Positions 9,006 through 17,734 of a stretch of DNA of 64,000 bases are shown here, piece after piece (within the stretch, counting starts at the first letter, position 1; each line of letters starts with the position of its first letter). The notes below the pieces were generated by a model. That model saw nothing but the letters and a program-made list of their open reading frames with translations. It was not told where the DNA came from and did no database searches. The DNA is taken from the NCBI RefSeq assembly GCF_040545925.1, contig NZ_JBEPMX010000008.1, forward strand, positions 1 to 64,000. Direction: 5' to 3'. Source of the DNA: Alkalibacillus flavidus. GTDB lineage: Bacteria; Bacillota; Bacilli; Bacillales; Alkalibacillaceae. Both the position numbers and the translations under genes were made by a program.

Positions 9006-10072
9006 TACTTAAATTTCATCTTGTATTTGTAGCGACGATAAACGCGACCTCCGACATAAACAATACGTGAACGCCACCCCGCTTCACGCAATAACTCTTT
9101 AGCGACTTTCATTTGCTCAGTCGTTTGACGCATTTTATCATCTGACAAATATAAACCGACTAAACCGTCCACAATGAGCTGATGAAAACGAGCATCATCA
9201 ACACCTTGCAAATCGCGTCTTGCCCGTTTGATCATATGTTTCATTCGACTCACTTTCTCATCTTCATCGTGATAATAGTCTATAAAATTCAAATCTCCCT
9301 CTGCTGCATCTTCCTCTTGGTCGATTAAGTAATCTAATAAAATATGTAACCCTTGTAATGAAGGGAAGAAAGCGTCTTCAACCATTCGCCCTTTATTATC
9401 CCCATTCAACCCATAAGCGACTAAACAAAAGACACCTAACGTTGAGCCTGTCGCAGCTGAAAATTCGTACCACCTTAAATTAGGATCTTGATTATAATGA
9501 TCATACCAAGCTGTTAAACGCGGAATTCGCTCTTCCTCTGTTACATGCTTATGAACTTGCAAATCGACATAAAGCGACGCTAAACGTTCGATATGAGGTT
9601 GGATGTCGATATAATTCGGTATCGATCGGATGACGTTTTGACATTGGTCGACAAGCTTTTGTAAATAATGATGATCGTCTTGATCATCGCGATAAGCGTA
9701 ATAATTTTTCTTATAACTATCAGCGCCTAGTCGGATCGCATCTAATTGTGCCTCGTGCAATTGCCTGAAATCGTCTGGGTCAAGCGATTGGCTACGATCA
9801 CATAAGTTATCCAAATAATCACTAATCGTTTGATAAGCGACAATAAACTTAATCGCTTCACCCCAACGCTCTCTAGCTAATGTCGCGTAAATCGACCCAC
9901 CTTCACAATGGAATGTCTTCGTATTCATACTAGCTAATGCTTGCGTTCTTAGTTCATCATTAGGAATTTGTCTAGCTTCCTTCCGCCAATGATTTAATTC
10001 TTGATTAACAACAGGAAATAATTGTCGAAATGATGTTGTTAACAACTGCCTGATCGATGACGGCGCCTTCAT
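9005..10072 (-). CDS. ytpB: Tetraprenyl-beta-curcumene synthase (YtpB family, DUF2600)
   Basis: A 355-residue all-helical terpene cyclase homologue. The Asp-rich motif DYLDNLCD (near residue 84) fits the YtpB family. In B. subtilis YtpB converts C35 tetraprenyl diphosphate to tetraprenyl-beta-curcumene, a precursor of sesquarterpenes. It lies 10 bp after ytpA, the same two-gene unit as in B. subtilis. The activity in this organism is inferred from the family and the conserved neighbour. Confidence 0.9.
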   Translation of the reverse strand: MKAPSSIRQLLTTSFRQLFPVVNQELNHWRKEARQIPNDELRTQALASMNTKTFHCEGGSIYATLARERWGEAIKFIVAYQTISDYLDNLCDRSQSLDPDDFRQLHEAQLDAIRLGADSYKKNYYAYRDDQDDHHYLQKLVDQCQNVIRSIPNYIDIQPHIERLASLYVDLQVHKHVTEEERIPRLTAWYDHYNQDPNLRWYEFSAATGSTLGVFCLVAYGLNGDNKGRMVEDAFFPSLQGLHILLDYLIDQEEDAAEGDLNFIDYYHDEDEKVSRMKHMIKRARRDLQGVDDARFHQLIVDGLVGLYLSDDKMRQTTEQMKVAKELLREAGWRSRIVYVGGRVYRRYKYKMKFK

Positions 10073-10082
10073 ATCTTCACCC

Positions 10083-10868
10083 CTACTCTGCTTTTATTAA
10101 CCGTTCAGTAAAATTGAGCGCTTCTTGAAAAACATCCTCGCGCTCTGGTTCATTGAACACTTCATGGTATAAGTTTGGCCAAAGAACAAACTGTTTATCA
10201 ACGACAGCTAATTTGTCATAAAAATGACGTACAGCGTGTTGATCGACGAGGTGATCGTCACCCGCTTGCAAAAACAAAATCGGTAAATCGGGGTAGTATC
10301 GTATTGAATCAAAGGCTTTGTCTATGGCTCTATTAAACTCATGAAACCACCGAACCGATACTTGATGTAAAAAATAAGGGTCGGCTGCATCACTTTCATG
10401 AAAATCTTCGTTGCGAGTCGCCAACGTCGGGTTAATATTCGTTTTGACTCGTAGTGAAGGATAGATATAATCTAGGACTGTTGATATGTAATGAACCGCT
10501 TTAGGTGGTCCTGTTCTCATTCCTAAACCAGGAGAAGACAATATAACACCCATTACAGAATGCTTTATTTCTTGTAACGTCCGAATGGCAATTAAGCCTC
10601 CCATACTATGACCAAGCAAAAAGACCGGCAAATTAAATTGATAGGCTTCCTCTAACCATGATTCAACTGTTCGAATATATTGATTGAATGATTGAATATG
10701 GCCACGTTTCCCTTCAACTTCACCCTGTCCTGGTAAATCACCAATAATGACGTGATACCCAGCTTTAGTCCACCTATTTACTTGCCATTCATATCGTCCT
10801 GAATGCTCGAAAGCTCCGTGTACGATAACGACGACAGCTTTCCCTGCTTGACTACGATGAACTTTCAT
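10083..10868 (-). CDS. ytpA: Alpha/beta hydrolase, monoacylglycerol lipase/phospholipase type (YtpA)
   Basis: A 261-residue alpha/beta hydrolase. The nucleophile elbow is GHSMGG near residue 87, with an oxyanion HGAFEHSGRY segment near the N-terminus. The Asp is likely in LQAGDDHLVD, and the His in LYHEVFNEP near residue 237. In B. subtilis YtpA is a phospholipase linked to the lysophospholipid bacilysocin. It is the first gene of the ytpA-ytpB unit and is divergent from ytoA. Confidence 0.88.
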   Translation of the reverse strand: MKVHRSQAGKAVVVIVHGAFEHSGRYEWQVNRWTKAGYHVIIGDLPGQGEVEGKRGHIQSFNQYIRTVESWLEEAYQFNLPVFLLGHSMGGLIAIRTLQEIKHSVMGVILSSPGLGMRTGPPKAVHYISTVLDYIYPSLRVKTNINPTLATRNEDFHESDAADPYFLHQVSVRWFHEFNRAIDKAFDSIRYYPDLPILFLQAGDDHLVDQHAVRHFYDKLAVVDKQFVLWPNLYHEVFNEPEREDVFQEALNFTERLIKAE

Positions 10869-10899
10869 CTAATTCCTCCCCACAATATTCCGAAAAATT

Positions 10900-10908
10900 T
10901 GTTATAAT
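10900..10908 (+). promoter_or_regulatory. Extended -10 promoter of ytoA
   Basis: TGT directly precedes TATAAT (10903-10908), a TGnTATAAT extended -10, 35 bp before the ytoA start codon. No clear -35 box is visible. Confidence 0.5.
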
Positions 10909-10942
10909 TATCTTATCACATTTTCCATTCAGGAGGGCAAAC

Positions 10943-11467
10943 ATGATATTACCCTATAATGAACAATATCCAATGATTGATCCAACCGCATACATAGCAG
11001 ATGATGCCGTTATATCGGGTGACGTAACAATTGGTGCATACAGCAGTGTCTGGTTCAAAACGGTGATAAGAGGTGACGTATCACCGACTCACATTGGCCA
11101 AAACGTCAACATTCAAGACCAAAGCATGTTGCATCAAAGCCCGAATCAGCCATTAGTGCTCGAAGACGGCGTCACCGTCGGGCACCAAGTCTTGCTTCAT
11201 TCGTGCCAAATCCGAAAAAACGCCTTAATAGGTATGGGCTCAACGATTTTAGACGGTGCAGAGATTGGCGAGAATGCCTTTATTGGTGCAGGCAGTTTAG
11301 TACCACCAGGCAAAACGATTCCCCCAAACACACTCGCTTTCGGGAGACCAGCCCAAGTCATTCGCGAAATTACTGATGACGATATTCAAGAAATGAACCG
11401 CATTCGTCAATCGTACGTCGACAAAGGCCAAGTCTATAAACAAGAACAACAAAATAGAAAGCCCTAA
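10943..11467 (+). CDS. ytoA: Gamma-carbonic anhydrase family protein (YtoA)
   Basis: A 174-residue left-handed beta-helix protein with hexapeptide repeats (for example IGENAFIGAGSLV). Candidate metal-binding histidines occur at HQSP, GHQVLLHS and nearby, matching the gamma-carbonic anhydrase class. These act as trimers with the metal between subunits; many homologues are enzymatically untested. AGGAGGG lies 7 bases before the ATG. It converges on metK, as in B. subtilis. Confidence 0.85.
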   Translation: MILPYNEQYPMIDPTAYIADDAVISGDVTIGAYSSVWFKTVIRGDVSPTHIGQNVNIQDQSMLHQSPNQPLVLEDGVTVGHQVLLHSCQIRKNALIGMGSTILDGAEIGENAFIGAGSLVPPGKTIPPNTLAFGRPAQVIREITDDDIQEMNRIRQSYVDKGQVYKQEQQNRKP

Positions 11468-11468
11468 A

Positions 11469-11515
11469 TAAAAAAGGTTGAACACGAAAGCATCTCTTTC
11501 ATGTTCAACCTTTAC
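11469..11515. terminator. Convergent terminator between ytoA and metK
   Basis: AAAGGTTGAACA and TGTTCAACCTTT form a 12-bp outer stem extended by CGAAAG/CTTTCA. Runs of A on the left and a T-rich stretch on the right allow use in both directions. Confidence 0.85.
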
Positions 11516-11516
11516 T

Positions 11517-12713
11517 TTAATTTATGTTCGCTTTAAGCGTCTCGACACGATCCGTTTGTTCCCACGTGAACTGCTCATCGGAACGACCGAAATGGCCGTA
11601 CGCTGCAGTCTTTTTATAAACAGGTCGGCGCAAATCAAGCATTTTAATAATACCTGCAGGACGGAGGTCAAATGTTTGACGTACAGCCTCGACAAGTTTT
11701 TCTTCAGATACTTGTCCTGTTCCAAATGTATCTATCGAAATCGACACAGGCTGCGCCACTCCGATCGCATACGCTAATTGTACCTCACACTGATCCGCTA
11801 ATCCCGCTGCGACTATATTTTTCGCAACGTAACGAGCGGCATAAGCAGCTGATCGGTCCACTTTTGTTGCATCTTTACCACTAAATGCCCCGCCACCGTG
11901 GTGCGCATAACCACCATACGTATCGACAATGATTTTTCGACCCGTTAAACCGGCATCACCTTGAGGCCCGCCAATCACGAAACGACCTGTTGGATTGATG
12001 AAGTATTTTGTTTCAGCATCAATTAATGTTTCCGGCACAACTGGTTTAATGACGTGTTCTTGTACGTCTTCTTTAATTTGTTCTAAATCAATTTCAGGAT
12101 GGTGTTGAGTTGAAATCACAATCGTATCCACACGCTCAGGTTGTCCATTTTCATCATATTCTACCGTGACTTGAGTCTTACCATCTGGTCGTAAATACGG
12201 TACGAGTTCTGTTTTCCGCACGTCAGCTAAACGCTTCGCTAATTTATGCGACAATGAAATCGGAAGTGGCATCAGTTCTTTCGTTTCATTACTTGCGTAA
12301 CCAAACATCAAACCTTGATCTCCAGCACCAATCGCTTCAATTTCATCATCTGACATATGTCCTTCTCGTCGCTCATATGCTTCATCGACCCCTTGAGCAA
12401 TATCAGCCGACTGCTCATCAATTGACGTTAGTACCGCGCACGTTTCAAAATCGAATCCATATTTTGCACGTGTATAGCCGATATCTTTGACCGTATCACG
12501 CACAATCGTAGGTATATCAACATACGTTGATGTTGTGATTTCTCCAGACACTAAAACAAGTCCAGTCGTAATAGTTGTTTCACAAGCAACACGCGCGTTT
12601 GGATCGCGTGATACGATTTCATCTAATATCGCATCCGAAATTTGATCCGACATTTTATCAGGATGGCCTTCAGTAACTGACTCCGACGTAAATAAACGAC
12701 GTTGATTCGCCAT
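11517..12713 (-). CDS. metK: S-adenosylmethionine synthetase
   Basis: A 398-residue enzyme that makes SAM from methionine and ATP. Signature motifs are intact: GHPDKMSDQISDA near residue 16, the hexapeptide GAGDQG near residue 120 and GGGAFSGKDATKVDRS near residue 270. It is monocistronic between two terminators and sits behind the SAM-I riboswitch at 12866-13022, so it is shut off when SAM is plentiful. Confidence 0.98.
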   Translation of the reverse strand: MANQRRLFTSESVTEGHPDKMSDQISDAILDEIVSRDPNARVACETTITTGLVLVSGEITTSTYVDIPTIVRDTVKDIGYTRAKYGFDFETCAVLTSIDEQSADIAQGVDEAYERREGHMSDDEIEAIGAGDQGLMFGYASNETKELMPLPISLSHKLAKRLADVRKTELVPYLRPDGKTQVTVEYDENGQPERVDTIVISTQHHPEIDLEQIKEDVQEHVIKPVVPETLIDAETKYFINPTGRFVIGGPQGDAGLTGRKIIVDTYGGYAHHGGGAFSGKDATKVDRSAAYAARYVAKNIVAAGLADQCEVQLAYAIGVAQPVSISIDTFGTGQVSEEKLVEAVRQTFDLRPAGIIKMLDLRRPVYKKTAAYGHFGRSDEQFTWEQTDRVETLKANIN

Positions 12714-12865
12714 AATTCCATTTCCTCCTCAATCATTAATTGCTACGATTTTTTATCCCCTATGGAAAATAAGATAACCATTTCATATAGTTTCGCTTTA
12801 TTTCGCATCATGAGCTTTGTTAGAATTAATTTAATATACACATGATGTGAAACTGGTATATCGTC

Positions 12866-13022
12866 ATAAAAAAACCTTTCCCATTTTAGACAAGGGAAAG
12901 GTAATGATCGCCTTTCGCTCTTATCGTCCAAGGGTTACCTTGCATCAGGATGAGCACCTGTCACGTTGTGATGGTTGCCGAGCTTCATCGGGCCTGTTCC
13001 CTCCACTTACTCTGGATAAGAG
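12866..13022 (-). promoter_or_regulatory. SAM-I (S-box) riboswitch of metK
   Basis: On the minus strand the S-box consensus is clear: P1 is an 8-bp helix (CTCTTATC at 13015-13022 with GATAAGAG at 12918-12925). It encloses the AGGCCCGATGAAGC, CGGCAACC and GGTGC..AATGCAAGG-type core elements. Downstream is a terminator hairpin (CCTTTCCC with GGGAAAGG, then T7) at 12866-12901. SAM binding should favour that terminator. Confidence 0.97.
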
Positions 13023-13041
13023 AAATTTCGTTTACTGATAT

Positions 13042-13070
13042 ATCATAACGCGATGCCTATGACGTGTCAA
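13042..13070 (-). promoter_or_regulatory. metK promoter
   Basis: On the minus strand TTGACA (13065-13070) and TATGAT (13042-13047) with a 17-bp spacer lie just upstream of the S-box leader. Confidence 0.8.
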
Positions 13071-13153
13071 ATGACGACGCTTTTCACACATGAAAATTTT
13101 CAAACGAAATCAATTGTGAAAATTATATGAATAGTGTGGTTTAATTTTTAAAA

Positions 13154-13164
13154 TGTGTTATACT
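13154..13164 (+). promoter_or_regulatory. CcpN-type operator overlapping the pckA -10 box
   Basis: TGTGTTATACT matches the published B. subtilis CcpN box TRTGHYATAYW at every position. Its TATACT half (13159-13164) is also the likely -10 box of pckA. In B. subtilis CcpN represses pckA and gapB under glycolytic conditions. The match is seen; the regulation is inferred. Confidence 0.65.
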
Positions 13165-13219
13165 AATAGCGAATGACGTCATACACATAAATACATATTA
13201 AATAAAGGGTGATCTGACA

Positions 13220-14815
13220 ATGAAAACAATTGAAGCCGATACACTCGTATCACGGTTATCCAATGCTGATCAAACGGAGAAAAATTTATCAATTGCAGAA
13301 CTTGTTGAAAACATATTAGCTCGTGAGGAAGGGATTTTAACATCTACTGGCGCTGTGCGTGCCACAACTGGTCATTACACAGGGCGTTCACCGAAAGATA
13401 AATTTGTCGTGGAAGATGAGGAAACGAAAGACCGACTGGATTGGGGAGAAGTTAATCAACCTATTTCAGAAGATGTGTTTAATCAACTGCTTCAAAAGGT
13501 AACAGACTATTTAGCCGAACGAGATCAATTATTTTCTTTCAAAGGATTTGCGGGTGCTGATGAAAAACATCGTTTACCGATCGAGGTTATTACCGAATTT
13601 GCATGGCACAACTTATTCGCCAATCAAATGTTCATTAGACCAAGTGATTCCGAATTAGCTGAACATGAAACGACATTCTCTGTCATTTCAGCCCCTCATT
13701 TTAAAGCGAATCCTGAAGTCGACGGGACGAATTCGGAAACGTTCATCATCGTGTCATTCAAACATCGAATCGTCTTAATCGGTGGCACAGAGTATGCGGG
13801 TGAAATTAAGAAATCAATTTTTTCCGTTATGAACTACATGTTACCCGAAAAACAAAATGTATTACCGATGCACTGTTCGGCTAACGTCGGTGAAGAAGGA
13901 GATGTCGCCCTCTTCTTCGGTTTATCTGGAACAGGTAAAACGACTCTATCGGCTGATGAAAATCGCCGTTTAATTGGGGATGATGAGCACGGTTGGTCAC
14001 AAAGTGGTGTGTTCAATATTGAAGGCGGTTGTTATGCCAAAACGGTTAATTTATCAGCTGAAAAAGAACCACAAATATACAATGCCATTCGATTTGGTTC
14101 TGTTTTAGAAAATGTCGTCGTCGATGAGGATACACGTTTACCTGATTATGATGACACAAGTTTAACCGAAAACACGCGTGCAGCATATGCGATTGATCAC
14201 ATTGACAATATCGTAGAACCAAGTATTGCAGGTCATCCCAATACGATTATTTTCTTAACAGCGGATGCATTCGGCGTATTGCCTCCTATTAGTAAATTAA
14301 CAAAAGAACAAGCGATGTATCACTTTTTGAGTGGCTATACGAGTAAATTAGCTGGCACTGAACGTGGCATTACAGAACCTCAAGCAACATTTTCTGCTTG
14401 TTTCGGTTCGCCATTTTTACCACTACCTGCCGCCAATTATGCCAAGATGTTAGGTGAGAAAATTGACCAGCATGATGTGCAAGTGTTCCTCGTCAATACA
14501 GGCTGGACTGGTGGCTCTTACGGTGATGGTCACCGCATGAAACTGAGTCATACACGTGCTATGGTACACGCTGCGCTTGAAGGCGAGTTGAATAGCGTCG
14601 ATTACACACAAGATGATATTTTCGGGTTATATATGCCAACGACTTGCCCAGGTGTACCAAGTGATGTGCTCAATCCGAAGAAAACATGGGGCAATGATGA
14701 TGCTTATGAAGCCAAAGCGAAAGAATTAGCTGTAAAATTCCACGATAACTTCAAACAATTCAATTACGTCACGAAAGATATAGCCGAAGCTGGCCCAACA
14801 TTTACAAATATCTAA
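13220..14815 (+). CDS. pckA: Phosphoenolpyruvate carboxykinase (ATP)
   Basis: A 531-residue gluconeogenic enzyme converting oxaloacetate and ATP to PEP. The P-loop GLSGTGKTTL lies near residue 235, the kinase-2 region IGDDEHGW follows, and the VNTGWTGG segment near residue 426 matches the family. AAAGGGTGA precedes the ATG. It is transcribed divergently from metK, as in B. subtilis. Control is likely through the CcpN-type site on its promoter. Confidence 0.98.
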   Translation: MKTIEADTLVSRLSNADQTEKNLSIAELVENILAREEGILTSTGAVRATTGHYTGRSPKDKFVVEDEETKDRLDWGEVNQPISEDVFNQLLQKVTDYLAERDQLFSFKGFAGADEKHRLPIEVITEFAWHNLFANQMFIRPSDSELAEHETTFSVISAPHFKANPEVDGTNSETFIIVSFKHRIVLIGGTEYAGEIKKSIFSVMNYMLPEKQNVLPMHCSANVGEEGDVALFFGLSGTGKTTLSADENRRLIGDDEHGWSQSGVFNIEGGCYAKTVNLSAEKEPQIYNAIRFGSVLENVVVDEDTRLPDYDDTSLTENTRAAYAIDHIDNIVEPSIAGHPNTIIFLTADAFGVLPPISKLTKEQAMYHFLSGYTSKLAGTERGITEPQATFSACFGSPFLPLPAANYAKMLGEKIDQHDVQVFLVNTGWTGGSYGDGHRMKLSHTRAMVHAALEGELNSVDYTQDDIFGLYMPTTCPGVPSDVLNPKKTWGNDDAYEAKAKELAVKFHDNFKQFNYVTKDIAEAGPTFTNI

Positions 14816-14830
14816 TACTCATTCAATCTA

Positions 14831-14867
14831 AAAAAGCTAACCGCTCATAAGAACGGTTAGCTTTTTT
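14831..14867. terminator. Convergent terminator between pckA and ytkD
   Basis: AAAGCTAACCG pairs with CGGTTAGCTTT, flanked by an A run and T6, so it can act for both genes. Confidence 0.9.
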
Positions 14868-15339
14868 ATGATAAGTGATGCCTCATCACTTCTTGTAAAG
14901 CAATTTCTAATACACGATCTTTCATCATAAAACTGTACTTACGATTACCTTTAACATCTTTAGGCACTTTCTTCAGAAGTACAGGACCTTTTGTTTCATA
15001 GTAATGCTTTCGATCATCCAGTTTATTCACCTGCGCAAAATAAACATTTTTAATGATGTGACCACCTTTACCATCAACATAATATTGACCAATAAAGGTT
15101 AGACCATCGACGATACCGCCTGTTTCTTCATACACTTCACGAACAGCTGCTTCTTCAGCTGTCTCACCTGGCTCTACTTTACCACCTGGGAATTCAATCC
15201 CTCTGTCCCCATGTTGTGTGAGTAACCATTTACCACGGTACCGCGCAATGATCCAAACGTGTTTAGGGTGTTCTGAAAAAGGTTGATCGTATTTGACGAA
15301 TTTAACTGTGTTATCGTAGTAATCTTTAAAAACTTCCAC
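14866..15339 (-). CDS. ytkD: NUDIX hydrolase YtkD
   Basis: A 157-residue NUDIX hydrolase. The Nudix box (GX5EX7REUXEEXGU) is complete, running from GGKVEPGETAEEA through VREVYEETGG at about residues 62-85. In B. subtilis YtkD hydrolyses oxidised nucleoside triphosphates such as 8-oxo-dGTP, and it has the same place beside pckA. It therefore probably protects the nucleotide pool. The substrate is inferred from synteny and family. Confidence 0.88.
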   Translation of the reverse strand: MEVFKDYYDNTVKFVKYDQPFSEHPKHVWIIARYRGKWLLTQHGDRGIEFPGGKVEPGETAEEAAVREVYEETGGIVDGLTFIGQYYVDGKGGHIIKNVYFAQVNKLDDRKHYYETKGPVLLKKVPKDVKGNRKYSFMMKDRVLEIALQEVMRHHLS

Positions 15340-15366
15340 TCGGACACGTTCCTTTGTTGTAAAATC

Positions 15367-15930
15367 TTATTTGTACTGTATGTCCATTATATACGGTTGA
15401 CCGTTATCCTTCAATTGAAGTTCGATAACAATTGTATATTGTCCGTCTAGTTCTGTTGTGTTTGTCTGTTCAATGACAACATGTCCTTCATCTGTCGTTG
15501 TTTGTTCAAACGATTCACCTTCTACAAACCACGGCGGTGTTTCAGTAGGGTTAATATACAATTTGCCGTCACGCTCTGCATAATAATGGTCAACAAATTG
15601 GTTGACGACTTTCGGTGCTGCAATGTCACTGAAGCTATCTTTTAGCGCTTTTAGTGAATCGTATTGTTTCACTTCGTAATCATCATTTGTGTCTTGAACA
15701 AGTTGGTCCATAAATTGATTCATCACGTTCGCGATATCTGTTGCTTCGATCGACTCTGATTCAGCTTGTACTATTGTTAAATTCGTTCGCTGTAATGGTT
15801 GATTCGCAATTTCAGATTGTTCTGCGCCTTGATATTGATTAGAGCTAGCATTTAAATGAGAATATGAAAATGGAATAAGAACGAGTAATGCTATGCTTGC
15901 AATAAGTGCAATAATTAATGAGCGTTTCAT
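15367..15930 (-). CDS. Secreted or membrane-anchored protein of unknown function
   Basis: A 187-residue protein starting at the ATG at 15930 (AAAGGTGG upstream). An N-terminal KRS followed by a hydrophobic stretch of about 20 residues (IIALIASIALLVLIPF) looks like a signal peptide or anchor. The rest is acidic, with a C-terminal beta-rich segment that ends in QLKDNGQPYIMDIQYK. I do not recognise the family. It lies 27 bp upstream of ytkD on the same strand and may be co-transcribed with it. Confidence 0.75.
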   Translation of the reverse strand: MKRSLIIALIASIALLVLIPFSYSHLNASSNQYQGAEQSEIANQPLQRTNLTIVQAESESIEATDIANVMNQFMDQLVQDTNDDYEVKQYDSLKALKDSFSDIAAPKVVNQFVDHYYAERDGKLYINPTETPPWFVEGESFEQTTTDEGHVVIEQTNTTELDGQYTIVIELQLKDNGQPYIMDIQYK

Positions 15931-16103
15931 ATATGTGACCACCTTTCTTACCGTTTTGTACGTTAATGTTATTTATATGTTCAGTTTTCCTATTTCATGA
16001 CGGGTTAAAACATCAGTTTGGCATTATTTTTGATTTCACACCTTAATTCATATCATTTTACCAAAAATCGACATTTGATTAGGTGTCCTACATATCGTTT
16101 TAT

Positions 16104-16138
16104 ATAAAAAATGAGTCCACTTTGATTGTGAACTCACT
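16104..16138 (-). terminator. Terminator after the 16181-16513 gene
   Basis: On the minus strand GTGAGTTCAC pairs, with G-T wobbles, with GTGGACTCAT and is followed by T6. Confidence 0.7.
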
Positions 16139-16180
16139 TTATTAGACGATATTCATATGACATTCGTTTCATCGTTGTCG

Positions 16181-16513
16181 TTAATCATCATCAATTTTTT
16201 CAAACTGATCGAAAAACGGCATGGATTCAATATGGTGTTTCGTTTCTGCGTCACCTAATTCGTAAATTTTCTTATACCCTTTCATGAATAAATAATCATA
16301 CGCATCATTTTCATCATCTTGATGGTATTCTTTAAACGGTATTGTCGCACGAAAGCCTGTGTCAGCTTCAGCTCGTTTTAAATCATCAAAACATTCACGA
16401 AGCGAAATGATGTCTTCGGGTCCTCCATAGATCACGAAGTCATCATTATTGCCTGCTTTCGCTTCTGAAATTTCACCCGTTTCGATGCTGACATAAAATT
16501 TTCTCTCATTCAT
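16181..16513 (-). CDS. Conserved acidic protein of unknown function
   Basis: A protein of about 110 residues, highly acidic, beginning MNERKFYVSIETGEI. No membrane segment or catalytic motif is visible. The sequence resembles short proteins found in many Bacillaceae without assigned function. Two adjacent ATG codons (16516 and 16513) are possible starts; 16513 has the better spacing to AGAGG. It is monocistronic between menC and the preceding gene. Confidence 0.75.
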   Translation of the reverse strand: MNERKFYVSIETGEISEAKAGNNDDFVIYGGPEDIISLRECFDDLKRAEADTGFRATIPFKEYHQDDENDAYDYLFMKGYKKIYELGDAETKHHIESMPFFDQFEKIDDD

Positions 16514-16570
16514 CATACCCACCTCTACGTTTACTATTAACCAGAACCGAGGTTTCTATTCGATTCAAAA

Positions 16571-16609
16571 ATAAAAAAGAAAGCAAGAATGCCTGCAGCA
16601 CCCTTGCTT
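16571..16609 (-). terminator. Terminator of the men operon
   Basis: On the minus strand AAGCAAG and CTTGCTT form a 7-bp stem followed by TCTTTTTTATTTT, directly after the menC stop codon. Confidence 0.8.
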
Positions 16610-16611
16610 GT

Positions 16612-17730
16612 TTACAACTGTTGTGTTGTTGCCAAATCAAATGTGAATTGTCTAACGGTTAATTTATCCATTAGTTTGTGATCGACTGTCACACCAATAC
16701 CGGGTTTTGTTGGTACTTGAACGAGACCATTTTTAACTTTAAACGGTTGCTTAATAATGTCTTGTTCCCAATACCGCTCTGACTCAGACAAATCACCTGG
16801 TAATGTGAATTGTTCAAGCGACGCCAATATAACATTATGCGCTCGGCCGATGCCTGTTTCTAACATGCCGCCACACCACAACGGCATATTCGCCACTTTC
16901 GCATAATGATGGATCATTTGTGCAACATGATAACCACCGACTCGTCCTAGTTTCACATTAAATGTATCAGCCGCCCCGAGTTCCATAGCTTGAAACGCAT
17001 CGTGTTCAGACTGGATCGATTCGTCTAAACAGATCTTCGTTTTCATTTCTTTTCGCAATTGATGATGATAGAAAAAATCATCCTGACGGAAAGGTTGCTC
17101 AATCATATGCAAGTCTAAATCATCAAGTTTCGTTAAATGAAGCATATCTTCAGGTTCATAAATGCCATTTCCATCAAACATTATCGGCGCGTCCCCTAAA
17201 ACTTGACGCGCTTTGTCAATCGTTTCTCGCTCTTGCCCTTTTTGCACTTTTAGCTTATAACGTTTATAACCTTTTTTCTTATAATGTTTCACTTGTGACG
17301 ATAAATCATCCGATAATGATAAGACGACACCACTTTCAACGTGATCGTAAACACCACCCAAAATATCTTTTAATGGCATCCCTTGTTGTTTGGCATATAA
17401 ATCCCATAGCGCTGTTTCAATACTTGCCTTTGCCATTTGATGACCTTGAATACTTGATAACGTATCATGCACTTGATTAGGATGGTCAATACGGCTCTTT
17501 TGAATAACTGGTAAAATAAAATGCTTTAACATATCCCAGGCAGTCGTCGTTGTTTCTGGCGTATAAAACGGATCAGCGAATGCGACACATTCTCCGTAAC
17601 CGACATAACCATCATGATCATACGCTTCAATAATTAACGTATCACGTGTCACCACGAGGCCATTTGCCGTTTGGAAGGGTTGTTTTAATTTCATGGCAAC
17701 TTGCCTGACGACAACGTCTTTAAGATTCAT
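16612..17730 (-). CDS. menC: o-Succinylbenzoate synthase
   Basis: A 372-residue enolase-superfamily enzyme that dehydrates SHCHC to o-succinylbenzoate in menaquinone synthesis. The catalytic KxK (LKLKVQKG, about residue 165), the metal ligands in MFDGNGIYE, IEQP and CLDESIQ, and the second lysine (NVKLGR) are all visible. It lies 4 bp after menE and is last in the men gene block. Confidence 0.95.
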   Translation of the reverse strand: MNLKDVVVRQVAMKLKQPFQTANGLVVTRDTLIIEAYDHDGYVGYGECVAFADPFYTPETTTTAWDMLKHFILPVIQKSRIDHPNQVHDTLSSIQGHQMAKASIETALWDLYAKQQGMPLKDILGGVYDHVESGVVLSLSDDLSSQVKHYKKKGYKRYKLKVQKGQERETIDKARQVLGDAPIMFDGNGIYEPEDMLHLTKLDDLDLHMIEQPFRQDDFFYHHQLRKEMKTKICLDESIQSEHDAFQAMELGAADTFNVKLGRVGGYHVAQMIHHYAKVANMPLWCGGMLETGIGRAHNVILASLEQFTLPGDLSESERYWEQDIIKQPFKVKNGLVQVPTKPGIGVTVDHKLMDKLTVRQFTFDLATTQQL

Positions 17731-17734
17731 ACGC

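Noticed and set aside
12743..12931. A 62-codon minus-strand frame in the metK leader
   Set aside because: It overlaps the riboswitch terminator and the leader, has no plausible ribosome-binding site and no recognisable product.
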